A stretch of 64,000 nt of DNA from Vulcanococcus limneticus LL (GCF_002252705.1 NZ_NQLA01000005.1:62001-126000); one strand, 5' to 3'; positions 10,461 to 20,242 are shown, counted from the first letter of the stretch. Notes: a model not told the origin generated them from the sequence alone. Numbers and translations: made by a program.

Positions 10461-10626
10461 AGCGGCGGCTCGGCAGGTGCTCGGATCCTATGGAGGACGG
10501 GCTTCGGGGCGGCTGGCGGGGTCTTCCGATGGGCTTCTGGATCCCGAAGAGAAGCCGCAGCTTTCGGGTTTCCGGGTATCCACTTTTGGCCTATCGCCCT
10601 AGCTTGGGCCACCCCTACGGGTCTGG

Positions 10627-10869
10627 ATGGGCCATCGTCCCAGCTGCCGCAGCTGTCGCCACTGCACGCCCCTCAGCGGCGTGGAGCAGGGCTGGTGTCA
10701 GCTGCGCCAGCTGTCGATCCATTGCGAGCTGGCCGGGGACCTGTGGTGTCACCATTGGACCGCCCGGGCTCCGCGCCTGCCAGTGCTGGGCAGCGGACAG
10801 CCCGTTCTTGCCCCTGCCGCCGAGCGCCAGCTCGTCCTGGCGGAACTGCTCCACAGCGACGCGGCCTGA
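10627..10869 (+). CDS. Small Cys/His-rich hypothetical protein
   Basis: 80 residues starting MGHRPSCRSCRHC. Seven Cys and several His fall in two clusters (CRSCRHC near the N-terminus; GWC, then HCELAGDLWCHHW mid-protein), a pattern that could hold zinc or an iron-sulfur cluster. The central WCQLRQLSIH...LWCHHW segment looks protein-like rather than random, and the C-terminus is a plain Leu/Ala helix. I recall similar short unannotated proteins in picocyanobacteria but cannot verify this. A 115-residue leftward frame overlaps it and is rejected as Pro/Gly/Arg-rich noise. It lies between gcvT (divergent) and the cyclic-nucleotide-binding gene (same direction). Confidence 0.55.
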   Translation: MGHRPSCRSCRHCTPLSGVEQGWCQLRQLSIHCELAGDLWCHHWTARAPRLPVLGSGQPVLAPAAERQLVLAELLHSDAA

Positions 10870-11076
10870 GATCCCACAGCTCGCCTGGGCGCCGCGGGTC
10901 CCGGCCTGGCCAGGCGGTTTCACCCCACGGCTCGGCGGCATCAGCCAGCGGATTGGCACCACCCGCCCAGGATTGGACGGGGCCCCTCTGGGCGGATTGT
11001 GCGTTTGGTATCGCAGAAGGCTTGCCCGTGGTGCGATCCTGCAGGTCTGACTACGACGTACTGCGGAGGTGGGTTA

Positions 11077-11475
11077 TTGACCACGACCCTGTTGGCGGCC
11101 ACGCCGCTTGACCTGATGGCGGCCCAGGTGGACAGCGACTGTCTGTCGTTTCCCACCGGCGCCCCGATCTTCCGGCGCGGCCAGGCCGCTGATGCCATCT
11201 ATGCGGTGCGCCGCGGCATCGTGGAGGTGACCAACCCGGCCGGTGAGCACCTCTGCTACCGCCCGGGCGAGTTGTTCAGCTACGAGGACATCGTCTGGCG
11301 GGACTGCACCTACCGCAATGACGCCATCGCCCGCACGCCGGTGGAACTGCTCAAGCTGGATCGGCTGAGGTTCCTCAACCTGCTGCACAACCACCCCACC
11401 CTGGCGGTGCAGCTGATCGGCCAGCAGCACGAGCGGCTGCGGGAGCAACGGGCCAGCGGTAGCTGCGCCTACTGA
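11077..11475 (+). CDS. Stand-alone cyclic-nucleotide-binding (Crp-like) domain protein
   Basis: 132 residues if started at the TTG at 11077, which sits 8 bases after a clear GGAGG (11064-11068). Earlier ATG readings lack a ribosome binding site and add a Cys-rich tail with no family similarity. The protein is a jelly-roll cNMP-binding fold: FPTGAPIFRRGQAADAIYAVRRGIVEV, then HLCYRPGELFSYEDIVW, then the C-helix region LLKLDRLRFLNLLHNHPTLAVQLIGQQHERL. There is no C-terminal helix-turn-helix, so it is not a complete Crp/NtcA regulator. The phosphate-binding cassette (usually GE...RSA) is atypical, so nucleotide binding is uncertain. It may be a small effector-sensing partner protein. Confidence 0.8.
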   Translation: MTTTLLAATPLDLMAAQVDSDCLSFPTGAPIFRRGQAADAIYAVRRGIVEVTNPAGEHLCYRPGELFSYEDIVWRDCTYRNDAIARTPVELLKLDRLRFLNLLHNHPTLAVQLIGQQHERLREQRASGSCAY

Positions 11476-11520
11476 GGACCAGAGGGGGGCCGCCGTTCGC
11501 TGGCCCCTTGGCGATCCAGG

Positions 11521-11580
11521 GCCCAGCGAGCCGAGGCCCAGCGAACTGAGGCCCAGCGAGCGAAGACTCAGCGATCCAGC
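11521..11580. repeat. 15-bp tandem repeat, three clear units and one degenerate
   Basis: Units begin at 11521, 11536 and 11551, each starting GCCCAGCGA; a fourth, degenerate unit runs 11566-11580. The array lies between the cNMP-binding gene and speB and runs into the last codons of speB, including its stop. Replication slippage could change the C-terminus of SpeB. No other function is evident. Confidence 0.75.
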
Positions 11581-12449
11581 AGAAACAGCAGGCTGCGCAC
11601 CACCTTGGCGGCCAGCACGCTGCTCACACCGCTGGGATCCAGCTGGGGCGCCAGTTCCACCACATCGGCGGCCACCAGAGTGTGGTGGCGCAGCTCCTCC
11701 ACCAGGGCGGCGAAATCCTTCCAGAGGAAGCCGCCCGGCTCGGGGGTACCGGTGCCGGCCATCACCGCCGGATCGAACCAGTCCAGATCCACGGTGAGAT
11801 AGAGGGGCTGGCCGCGCAGGGGCTGCAGCGCCTCGGCCATGCGCTCGATCGCCACCAGCCGGCCCGTCTGGCGCAGCTCGCTGAATTCCTCGCGGGTGCC
11901 ACTGCGGATGGCGATCTGAAGCAGCTGCTGGCTGGGCAGCACCTCCAGGCAGCGGCGCATGGCACAGGCGTGGCTGTGGTGGGCGCCGAGCCACTCATGG
12001 CGCAGGTCGGCGTGGGCATCGAGCTGCACCAGCACCAGTGCGGGGTACTGGGCAGCCACGGCGGCCACGGCGCCGGAGCTGATCGAGTGCTCGCCGCCCA
12101 GCATCAGCGGCTTGAGCCCCAGGGCCAGCACGGCCTCGGTGGCGGCCTTCACCGCCGCCACCACCGGCTCAGGGGCGCCGAAGGGGATGTCCACCGCGCC
12201 GAGGTCGGCGATGGCCAGCTCCTCCAGATCGCGATCGAGCTGGGGGTCGTAGCTCTCCAGGCCGCTGCTCACCTCGCGGATCGCCGCCGGCCCGAAGCGC
12301 GTGCCGGGGCGGAAGGAGGTGGTGCCGTCGTAGGGCACGCCGAACAGGCCGACGCGACAGCCGGCCGGATCGCGCTGGCTGCCCATGTAGATGGCGCCGT
12401 CGCTGTCAAACAGATCCGTGTCGAACAGGGGGAGATCGGACTGGGGCAT
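11568..12449 (-). CDS. speB: Ureohydrolase family protein (agmatinase/arginase/guanidine hydrolase type)
   Basis: 293 residues. The family hydrolyses guanidino compounds to urea plus an amine through a bimetal centre. Metal-binding motifs are visible: GGEHSIS, LDAHADLR and VDLDWFDPAVMAGTGTPEPGG. FGVPYDGTTSFRPGTRFGPAAIR is the usual substrate-loop region. Its position 67 bp downstream of speE suggests polyamine metabolism (agmatine to putrescine). However, cyanobacterial members of this family include a nickel-dependent guanidine hydrolase, so the substrate cannot be assigned from sequence. The usual DIDxxDP is DLDWFDP here. The stop lies inside a 15-bp tandem repeat. Confidence 0.9.
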   Translation of the reverse strand: MPQSDLPLFDTDLFDSDGAIYMGSQRDPAGCRVGLFGVPYDGTTSFRPGTRFGPAAIREVSSGLESYDPQLDRDLEELAIADLGAVDIPFGAPEPVVAAVKAATEAVLALGLKPLMLGGEHSISSGAVAAVAAQYPALVLVQLDAHADLRHEWLGAHHSHACAMRRCLEVLPSQQLLQIAIRSGTREEFSELRQTGRLVAIERMAEALQPLRGQPLYLTVDLDWFDPAVMAGTGTPEPGGFLWKDFAALVEELRHHTLVAADVVELAPQLDPSGVSSVLAAKVVRSLLFLLDR

Positions 12450-12516
12450 GGCGGGCGGGTGGGGATCTCAGGGGTGGTTCCAGCGGGCGGATGGCCTCAG
12501 GGCGCTCCGCTGTGGA

Positions 12517-13943
<1,427 letters not shown>

Positions 13944-13952
13944 TGCCTGGTG

Positions 13953-14879
13953 TCAGGGGCCCGCATCCCGTGGGCCGCTTTCCGCCCGGATCTGCGCCTT
14001 GGCCTGCTGCCACAGGCCCTCCAGCTCGCGGATCGAGCGGCCGCCCAGCTCCCCGCCCAGGGCGGCCTCCACGCGGGAGAAGCGATCCAGGAAGCGGCGG
14101 TTCGTGCCGGCCAGGCCCTCCTCCGGGTCGATGCCGCACCAGCGGGCCACGTTCACCAGGGTGAACAGCACGTCGCCCAGTTCCTCCTGGGCATGGGCCC
14201 GATCACCGCTGGCCACGGCTTCCTTGAGCTCATCGAGCTCCTCGTGCACCTTCTCCCAGACGCCATCGAGGCCCTCCCACTCGAAACCGGCCGCGGCGGC
14301 CTTGCGGGAGATGGTCATCGCGCCGGCCAGGGCCGACTGGCCGCGCACCTTGCCAGCGAGGCGATCGCTGAGGGGGCTGGCCGAAGGCCCGGGCGGGCTG
14401 TCCTCGCCAACCCTGCGCCTGGCGGCGGCCTCCTCCGCCTTGATCGCGTCCCAGCTGCGCCGTACCGCCGCACTATCGCCGCCGCTGCCCCGGTTGGACG
14501 GCTGCTCACCCTCCACGGCCTCGAACACATGGGGGTGACGGCGGATCAGCTTGGCGCTGATGCCCCGGGCGATCTGCTCCAGATCGAAGCGGCCCGTCTC
14601 GCTGGCGATGCGGGCGTGCAGCACCACCTGCAGCAGCAGGTCACCCAGTTCCTCGGCCAGGTGGCGGTCATCGCCATGGCGGATGGCATCCGCCACCTCG
14701 TGGGCCTCCTCCAGCACGTAGGGCACCAGCGAGGCGTGGGTCTGCTCCAGGTCCCAGGGGCAGCCGGTCTCGGGATCCCGCAGCCGGTCCACCACGGCCA
14801 GCAGCTCGGCCAGGGCCTCCAGGCTGGCGGCGGCCGTCGCGGGTGGAGGGGCGGCCGGATCGACGGGGCGGGGCTCCAT
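13953..14879 (-). CDS. mazG: Nucleoside triphosphate pyrophosphohydrolase MazG
   Basis: 308 residues with two MazG repeats. It converts NTPs and dNTPs to monophosphates (house-cleaning; (p)ppGpp-linked roles in some bacteria). The first repeat shows RLRDPETGCPWDLEQTH, LEEAHEVADAI and EELGDLLLQVVLHA, the EExxE plus ExxD metal-binding pattern. The second shows GFEWEGLDGVWEKVHEELDELKEAV and EELGDVLFTLVNVARW. An Ala/Gly/Pro-rich linker (about residues 120-165) separates them. The ATG at 14879 begins a Pro/Ala-rich lead of about 18 residues that may not be conserved. It is 30 bp downstream of the DUF2227-like gene, suggesting co-transcription. Confidence 0.95.
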   Translation of the reverse strand: MEPRPVDPAAPPPATAAASLEALAELLAVVDRLRDPETGCPWDLEQTHASLVPYVLEEAHEVADAIRHGDDRHLAEELGDLLLQVVLHARIASETGRFDLEQIARGISAKLIRRHPHVFEAVEGEQPSNRGSGGDSAAVRRSWDAIKAEEAAARRRVGEDSPPGPSASPLSDRLAGKVRGQSALAGAMTISRKAAAAGFEWEGLDGVWEKVHEELDELKEAVASGDRAHAQEELGDVLFTLVNVARWCGIDPEEGLAGTNRRFLDRFSRVEAALGGELGGRSIRELEGLWQQAKAQIRAESGPRDAGP

Positions 14880-14909
14880 GAACGGCGCGGGGCAGCTGGG
14901 GCCACCCTG

Positions 14910-15431
14910 TCATCTCCGCCGCGGGCGGCGCCGGGGACGCAGCAGCGGCCGCAGGATCCGGGGGGTCTTCGGCAAGGGGTCGCCGTCCTGGATCAGGTGC
15001 AGCCAGCTGCTGGCCTCCAGTCCCGTAAGGGCGGCGATCAGCAGCGGCCGCTGCAGCTGCCACAGCCCCTGCACTGCGGCCGCGAGCGCCTGGGGAGTCG
15101 GCGCGCCCAGGGGTTGCAGCAGCAGGCAGAGGGCCAGGGTCACCGCCGCCAGATAGGCCAGGCGGCCAGCGCTGCCCAGCAGCGGGCTGTGGGAGAGCAG
15201 CGAGCGGTGGCGCAGCAGGCGCCGATACGGCCACCACAGCAGCCGCAGCGGACCCCAGCGGCGGGTGGCGTTGGAGCGGGTGTCCAGGTCGGGCGACAGC
15301 AGCAGGCCCCCCGCCAGGAAGGCCGCCGTGGCCGCCGTGAGACCGCCCAGGCCGAGCCAGGGCCACCACAGCAGTCCGAAGGGCAGGGCCAGGGCCCAGG
15401 TGGTGCGGTCGTGGCTGCGGCCGCTGGCCAT
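14910..15431 (-). CDS. DUF2227-like integral membrane protein with His-rich metal-site pattern
   Basis: 173 residues. Hydrophobic segments (LALPFGLLWWPWLGLGG, AATAAFLAGGLLLSPDLD, LAYLAAVTLALCLLL, LLIAALTGLEASSWLHLIQD) alternate with the polar motif LLRHRSLLSHSPLLG. The pattern S-P-D-L-D-T, R-H-R-S-x2-S-H-S and H-L-x2-D matches what I recall of the metal-binding DUF2227 family, related in layout to membrane hydrolases of the LexA/YdjM group. The C-terminus is an Arg-rich tail. Function is unknown. It sits between tRNA-Val (divergent) and mazG (co-directional, 30 bp). Confidence 0.8.
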   Translation of the reverse strand: MASGRSHDRTTWALALPFGLLWWPWLGLGGLTAATAAFLAGGLLLSPDLDTRSNATRRWGPLRLLWWPYRRLLRHRSLLSHSPLLGSAGRLAYLAAVTLALCLLLQPLGAPTPQALAAAVQGLWQLQRPLLIAALTGLEASSWLHLIQDGDPLPKTPRILRPLLRPRRRPRRR

Positions 15432-15479
15432 GCTGATCTGCTCTGCCTGGGGCGAGTGTGCCTGCAGAATGGCCGCACC

Positions 15480-15551
<72 letters not shown>

Positions 15552-15562
15552 TCTCCAGATCA

Positions 15563-15621
15563 CCCAGTCCACGACTGGGATTGGTGCAGTCGTGGCAAGG
15601 GTTTTTTTGGGAACCCTTGCC
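15563..15621 (+). terminator. Hairpins downstream of tRNA-Val
   Basis: Two stems follow the tRNA: a 7-bp stem with a 3-base loop (15563-15579), then a 10-bp stem, 15594-15603 with 15612-15621. A T-run lies in the loop side of the second stem rather than after it. They plausibly end the tRNA transcript, though the second is not a textbook rho-independent terminator. Confidence 0.5.
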
Positions 15622-15656
15622 GCTGCTATGGGCTCTGTCTTCATGGAACAGAGCGA

Positions 15657-16555
15657 TCAGAGCGGCTCGGTGCCCTCGCTGAGAATCGCCAGGTAGGTGT
15701 CGTAGGCGAACAGGCGATTGCGGCGACCGCCCGTTATCTCCCGGGCGATGCCGAGGTCGACCAGGGCCTAGATCGCCTTGCTGGCGGTGGGAAAACTCAG
15801 GCCGCTTCGCTCCTTGAGCAGCTTTGTACTGGTGAGCGGCCGCCGGCACAGGGCCGCATAGGCCAGGCACGCTTCAAACTGCACGTGGGCCAGGGCGGCG
15901 CGAACCAGTACCGGCAAGGAGTACTCACCGTGGTGGTCGCCGTGGATGAACTGCTCCAGCTGGCCCATGCAGCCCTCCACCAGCCCCGGCGGCGGCGGCA
16001 CGAAGCGCGCGTTGCCTGGGCGGGTGCCACCGATCCAGTTCTGGCTACGCCGCGACCACGGGCCAGCAGCCGGCCGTGGATCTCGCGCAGCAGGCCAGAG
16101 GAGAGCGGGAACCCCTCCGCCAGGCTGGTCAGGCCATGCTCCAGTCCGGCCACGTAGCTGGAGACCTCCACCACGTCGTCCAAGGGAACGCCGGGTGCTT
16201 CCTCCAGCTCGAACAGCAGCAGATCGGCCAGCGACGACTGGGTGCCCTCGATCTGGGAGGGCAGCAGGGCCTCCCGCCGCACATAGGCGTGGAGGACCAG
16301 CTCGGGGTCGGGCAGGAGGGACCAGACGCCATCGAGGCGGCCGCAGGCCAGCAGTGCCCGCTCGTGCAGCGCCTGCAAGGACCCAACCAGTCCCACCGGC
16401 GGCTCAGGGGGCAACGGGGCCGGCACAAAGGCCCGCACCGTTTCTCCGGCGGTGCTGGTGACCTCGTCGTGGCCGGTGGCCTCGCGCCGCACGGAAGCCT
16501 CCAGGACGAACCTTGAAGACGCCGTCAGCTTATTCAAGGAAACGGCTTTTCCCAT
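15657..16555 (-). pseudogene. Decayed Fic/DOC-family AMP-transferase gene
   Basis: The N-terminal part reads cleanly from the ATG at 16555, with Fic N-terminal features ALLPSQIEGTQSSLADLL and LSSGLLREIHGRLL. Near 16000 the frame shifts; the next frame gives FVPPPPGLVEGCMGQLEQFIH and PVLVRAALAHVQFEA. The catalytic HPFxDGNGR motif that should follow is absent: the text jumps straight to the C-terminal winged-helix part (LTSTKLLKERSGLSFPTASKAI). A TAG then interrupts before the final VDLGIAREITGGRRNRLF...EGTEPL and a TGA at 15657. So there is a frameshift, an internal deletion removing the active site, and a nonsense codon. Fic proteins modify target proteins by AMPylation; this copy cannot. Confidence 0.88.
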
Positions 16556-16647
16556 GAATAAGGGCCCTGAGTGCTTGTGGGGCAGCCCGCTCGTCCCGCC
16601 GCGGTTTCGGGGCTGGGTGCGATCAGCCACTCGCCCCGATCGAGCCG

Positions 16648-16692
16648 CTGCCTGACAAGGGGGATGCCGCTGGTTCGAACCCGGCAGCGGGC
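16648..16692 (+). other. Degenerate copy of the 3' half of tRNA-Val (att-like remnant)
   Basis: Forty-five bases match the 3' half of tRNA-Val at 15506-15550 with about seven differences, including the T arm (GGTTCGAACCC) and acceptor end GGCAGCGGGC. The 5' half and a paired anticodon stem are missing, so it is not a functional tRNA. Position, orientation and content fit an old integration duplication of the tRNA 3' end, bracketing the decayed Fic gene. Confidence 0.75.
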
Positions 16693-16998
16693 CTCGTTGC
16701 GGAGGCTGTGCCGCAGCCCGCCAGCCGGCAAGGGAGCCCCGACCGCCGATGCCTGCTGCTGTGCCTTTATGACCATAAAGACATTCATTGGGCCCAAAAC
16801 AATCAGGACACCCGTCGCGCAACGGCCTTAGCGCAGAAACACCAGCGGCTTCTGGCGGACCTTCCTGCCGCCTGCGCAACAGCAGTGGAGTGCGCAGGTC
16901 CTGCAGAGCAGCGATGGCCGCCGCCATGGGCCGAGCATGGGCCTCAAGCTCATCTGCGGGAGCGGCTATGGGCCTCCGAGGCCTGCGAGACCGCAGAT
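16693..16998. other. Gene-poor gap
   Basis: 306 bases between the tRNA remnant and the VapC-like gene. Both strands have open frames, but none shows a recognisable domain, plausible start context or a start codon with a ribosome binding site. The base composition is host-like. It is probably decayed accessory DNA. Confidence 0.4.
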
Positions 16999-17388
16999 TC
17001 AGCCGAGCCACTCCTGGGATAGATCGGCGATGGCCCGAAACTCTGGATCCTTGTGCAGGAGGGTGGCCCCCACCTGCTGGGCCGCAGCGGCAATCCAGGC
17101 GTCAGCCAGAGACAGGGCGTAGCGGGCCTTGATGCTGGCGGCCTGCTCAAGCAGGGGTTCAGAAGCCTCGATCCAGTGCAGCGGCAGGGCCTTGAGCTGC
17201 TCGTAGGCGAGCCGACCAGCGCGCTCATCTTCGTCTTTCCAGACCCGATAGAGCACCTCCATGCGGGTGAGGAAGCAGGCGTAGCAGCGCTGGGGCAGCT
17301 CCAGCAGCGCTTCCACCCGATCAGCACCAGGTTCATCGTCGCGGAGGGTGAGCAGCGCCGAGGTGTCGAGCAAAACCAGAGACGCCAT
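16999..17388 (-). CDS. PIN-domain ribonuclease toxin (VapC type)
   Basis: 129 residues from the ATG at 17388. PIN-domain acidic residues are visible: LVLLDTSALLTL (first Asp), RMEVLYRVWK (Glu in the second block), and LSLADAWIAAAA with a following KDPEF (third and fourth acidic positions). VapC toxins are Mg-dependent RNases, often cutting tRNA or rRNA. Its start overlaps the antitoxin stop by one base (TGATG), the usual coupling. It appears intact. Confidence 0.88.
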   Translation of the reverse strand: MASLVLLDTSALLTLRDDEPGADRVEALLELPQRCYACFLTRMEVLYRVWKDEDERAGRLAYEQLKALPLHWIEASEPLLEQAASIKARYALSLADAWIAAAAQQVGATLLHKDPEFRAIADLSQEWLG

Positions 17389-17633
17389 CACCCGCGCATG
17401 GCTTGTTCGGCTTGCCGCTCGGCTTCCCGATCCGCCAGCAGGCGCTGCGTGGAGCCGCCACAGCGGCCCATGCCGCGAAAGGCCTTCACCGGCGAGGGGT
17501 CCACGGGCACCACCCGGATGGAGCCATCGGCCTCCACGATCCATTCAAGGCGCTGGGCTGGCGTGAGGGAGAAGCGCTCACGGATGGCAGCGGGAATCAC
17601 GGTCTGGCCGCGGGCGGTGATGGTGCTGCGCAT
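17388..17633 (-). CDS. AbrB/VapB-type antitoxin
   Basis: 81 residues. The swapped-hairpin AbrB DNA-binding motif is clear: MRSTITARGQTVIPAAIRERFSLTPAQRLEWIVE. The C-terminal part (VKAFRGMGRCGGSTQRLLADREAERQAEQ) is the usual toxin-binding tail. It should neutralise the downstream PIN toxin and repress their shared promoter. The two genes overlap by one base. An upstream operator is expected in the 34 bp between 17633 and 17667 but is not recognisable. Confidence 0.88.
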   Translation of the reverse strand: MRSTITARGQTVIPAAIRERFSLTPAQRLEWIVEADGSIRVVPVDPSPVKAFRGMGRCGGSTQRLLADREAERQAEQAMRG

Positions 17634-17666
17634 GGCCAGAGGGGGCAGGCGTGAATTACCAGAATC

Positions 17667-17939
17667 CTAAAGACTGCATTCATCCGTGCGTGCCGCCGTC
17701 AGTCGAGCCAGCGCATCACAGCTGAGGGGCAGCCGTTCCAGGGGCCAGTGGCGCAGGCGCTGATGCTGGGGGCCTACGGCGCGTTCGTCGATCAGCAGCA
17801 GATCCAGGTCGCTGCCCACGGACGCGGTCCCCCTCCCGTAACTGCCGAACACTCCCACGCGCTGGAGGCTGGGCCGCGCCCGGCGCTGGGCTGCGGCCCA
17901 GGCCTGAACCTCCTGCTCAGGCCGGGGCCAGCGCAGCAC
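17667..17939 (-). CDS. MNT-type minimal nucleotidyltransferase
   Basis: About 90 residues from a GTG at 17939; an ATG at 17966 is an alternative. The nucleotidyltransferase motif VGVFGSYGRGTASVGSDLDLLLI carries GS(x)10D-x-D. In MNT/HEPN toxin-antitoxin systems the MNT protein neutralises the HEPN RNase by transferring AMP to it. The start overlaps the end of the HEPN frame by about 22 bases, the normal order and spacing for this pair. This gene seems intact while its partner is damaged. Confidence 0.75.
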   Translation of the reverse strand: MLRWPRPEQEVQAWAAAQRRARPSLQRVGVFGSYGRGTASVGSDLDLLLIDERAVGPQHQRLRHWPLERLPLSCDALARLTAARTDECSL

Positions 17940-18235
17940 GGATTGCGTCAACGAGCGCACGGGCATGGCAGAGGGCGGCCTGGCTTTGCAGGCGACCGAA
18001 ATGATCGGTGGGGGCACCTTCCGGAAGGCTATCGGGGTAGCGGGTGGGGATGTACAAGGCATCGAGCACCCTGAGCCGATCCTCCAGATCCGCCACCTCG
18101 GCATCGAGAGCCTGGGCCACTTTGCCTGGCCGCCAGCGCCTGGATGGCCTGGGCGCTGATCACGGGCACGGCCAGGGTTACCTCAGAGTCCAGCAGCGCA
18201 GCACAGCGGGAGGCCTGACGGCCATCGGCCTCCAT
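17917..18235 (-). pseudogene. Degenerate HEPN-domain toxin gene
   Basis: The C-terminal two-thirds is a good HEPN match (VLDALYIPTRYPDSLPEGAPTDHF, then ALCHARALVDAIRAAL) readable from about 18120. The N-terminal part (RQASRCAALLDSE...AQAIQALAARQSG) is in another frame, so a frameshift lies near 18115-18130. The usual catalytic Rx4-6H of active HEPN RNases cannot be assembled. It could instead be a short functional fragment starting at the ATG at 18120, but the lost N-terminal helix argues for a pseudogene. Confidence 0.6.
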
Positions 18236-18238
18236 GGC

Positions 18239-20239
18239 TCAACGCCGCAGACTTGGAACTGGCTCAGCATCCGGTTGCCACTCGGGCACCAACGTGGCCA
18301 GCACGTCCAGTGCGGTGTTGCGGTCAAAGCGCCTCAGGGCCTCATCGAGGGCCTGGAGCTGCGGCCAGAGCTGCTCGGCGGGGCAGGTGCGTTCATTGGC
18401 CTGGAAGATCAGAGGATGGTCCGTTGGCGCCGATTCGGCATCGATCAGCAGCTCCTCATAGAGCTTCTCACCGGGCCGCAGCCCGGTGCACACGATCTCG
18501 ATATCCCCGTTGGGATTGCCGACATCCTTCACGCTCAGGCCACTGAGCCGCACCATCTGCACGGCAAGGTCGCGAATGCGTACCGGATCGCCCATGTCCA
18601 GCAGAAACACCTCACCACCCTCCGCCAGGGCAGCGGCCTGGAGCACCAGCTGCGCAGCTTCCGGAATGGTCATGAAGTAGCGAATGATCTCCGCATGGGT
18701 GAGGGTGATCGGCCCTCCAGCAGCGATCTGCTTCCGGAAAAGCGGAACAACAGAACCGGAAGAACCGAGCACATTGCCAAAGCGCACCATGGCGAAACGG
18801 GATCTGTGCGTCTGCTTCCCATTGTCAATCGGCTGCCGATGGTGGAGGGGTTGGGCCTGTTCCTCCGCTATCGCCTGCACCACCAGCTCCGCCACCCGCT
18901 TGGAGGCCCCCATCACATTGGTGGGTCGCACGGCCTTGTCGGTGGAGATCAATGTGAAGCTTTCCACCCCGCTGCGTACAGCAGCTCGGGCCAGGGTCCA
19001 GGTGCCGATCACGTTGTTGTGCAGGCCAGCAAGGGGCCAGCCCTCCACGATCGGAACATGTTTGTAGGCAGCGGCGTGGAAAACCACCTGGACGTGCAGG
19101 CGCTCCAGCAGGTCTTCCAGCATCGGAGCGTCGGTGACGCTACCCAGTACACCGATCAGTTGCGGAGTCGTTGCCGTCTGCATGGTGCCCAGCTCCTGCT
19201 GAATGGCATAGAGGCTGTGTTCATGGTTCTCCAGCAGGATCAGGCTTCTGGGGCCGAGGTGGAGGATCTGGCGGCAGAGCTCGGAGCCGATGGAGCCGCC
19301 GGCGCCGCTGACCAGCACCACCTTGCCGGAAACACCGGGCCCGAGCAGATGCGGCACAGGGGGCACGGGGTCGCGGCCCAGCAGCTCCTCGATGGCAATC
19401 CGACGCAGGGCATCAATGGAGGTGCGGCCAGCGGTGATCTCCTCCACACTCGGGACCTGCAGCACGGGGATCCCGGTGGGCTGGAGATCGTCCACGATGC
19501 GCCGCCGGCGGCTGCGGCTGATGCTGGGCATCGCCAACAGGATCTGGCTGGGTCGCTGCGACTCGATCAGCCAGGGCAGGCGCTGGGGTGCCAGCACGTG
19601 AATGCCGTTGATGGTGCACCCCCAGAGGTTGGGGTCGTCGTCGAGGAAGGCCAGCACGCGATGGCTCTGGGCATAGCGCAGGGCTGCGGCCAGTTGCACA
19701 CCGGCATCACCGGCGCCGTAGATCACCGCCAGCACCTGGCGGCGGCGGCGTGACCCGGTGTTGATCTGCTGCAGCAGGTCCCGTAGGAGCAGCCGAACCA
19801 ACCCGGTGAGGCTGGTGAGCAACAGCCAGAGCAACACCCAGCTGCTGCGGGGCGGAGTCGGCAGCTGGAGCAGGCCATCCAGGGCGTGGAGCAGCAGCAC
19901 CACCGCCAGGTTGCGTAAGGCCAGGGCGTACAGCACCTGGCTGCCGGCATAACGGGTGATGCCCTTGTATTGGCCAGTCCAGCCATACACCAGGGGCGCG
20001 ATCAGCCAGGCCGCGGGGAACAGCCAAAGGCAACTCTGCAGCTGGGTCGGCCAGGGCTCGGCGAGCCGCAGAGCGAAGCTGAGCCATACGGCGAAGGGGA
20101 TCAGCAGCAGATCCGTGGCGATCAGGAGCAGCCGCCTGCGGAGGGGCGGCAGGCGTAGCAGGTAGGTGGAGAAGGTCTGAATCGGCATAACAAAAGCACC
20201 TGCCACCGAAGTGGAAGGGGCGGGGTTTCGGAAGATCAA
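18239..20239 (-). CDS. Membrane UDP-sugar 4,6-dehydratase/epimerase (WbpM/PglF/CapD family)
   Basis: 666 residues. About four N-terminal transmembrane helices (LLLIATDLLLIPFAVWLSFALRL, LWLFPAAWLIAPLVYGW and two more) precede a CoA-binding-like Rossmann segment (VIYGAGDAGVQLAAAL). The SDR catalytic domain follows, with VSGAGGSIGSELCRQI, FHAAAYKHVPI, STDKAVRPTNVMGASKR, RFGNVLGSSGSVVP and TGLRPGEKLYEELL. Such enzymes turn UDP-GlcNAc into a 4-keto-6-deoxy sugar, the first step to QuiNAc, FucNAc or bacillosamine. The catalytic Tyr is replaced by Met in this large-form subfamily, as seen here (MGASK). The ATG at 20239 follows GAGG and lies 4 bp from the preceding stop; 20188 is an alternative start. 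Confidence 0.93.
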   Translation of the reverse strand: MIFRNPAPSTSVAGAFVMPIQTFSTYLLRLPPLRRRLLLIATDLLLIPFAVWLSFALRLAEPWPTQLQSCLWLFPAAWLIAPLVYGWTGQYKGITRYAGSQVLYALALRNLAVVLLLHALDGLLQLPTPPRSSWVLLWLLLTSLTGLVRLLLRDLLQQINTGSRRRRQVLAVIYGAGDAGVQLAAALRYAQSHRVLAFLDDDPNLWGCTINGIHVLAPQRLPWLIESQRPSQILLAMPSISRSRRRRIVDDLQPTGIPVLQVPSVEEITAGRTSIDALRRIAIEELLGRDPVPPVPHLLGPGVSGKVVLVSGAGGSIGSELCRQILHLGPRSLILLENHEHSLYAIQQELGTMQTATTPQLIGVLGSVTDAPMLEDLLERLHVQVVFHAAAYKHVPIVEGWPLAGLHNNVIGTWTLARAAVRSGVESFTLISTDKAVRPTNVMGASKRVAELVVQAIAEEQAQPLHHRQPIDNGKQTHRSRFAMVRFGNVLGSSGSVVPLFRKQIAAGGPITLTHAEIIRYFMTIPEAAQLVLQAAALAEGGEVFLLDMGDPVRIRDLAVQMVRLSGLSVKDVGNPNGDIEIVCTGLRPGEKLYEELLIDAESAPTDHPLIFQANERTCPAEQLWPQLQALDEALRRFDRNTALDVLATLVPEWQPDAEPVPSLRR

Positions 20240-20242
20240 GCC

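Noticed and set aside
10461-10626. Glycine riboswitch upstream of gcvT
   Set aside because: Such riboswitches occur before gcv genes in other bacteria, but I could not find the conserved core; there is only a small 7-bp hairpin at 10532-10556.
16648-16692. A second functional tRNA gene
   Set aside because: Only the 3' half is present and the anticodon stem does not pair, so it is listed as a remnant.
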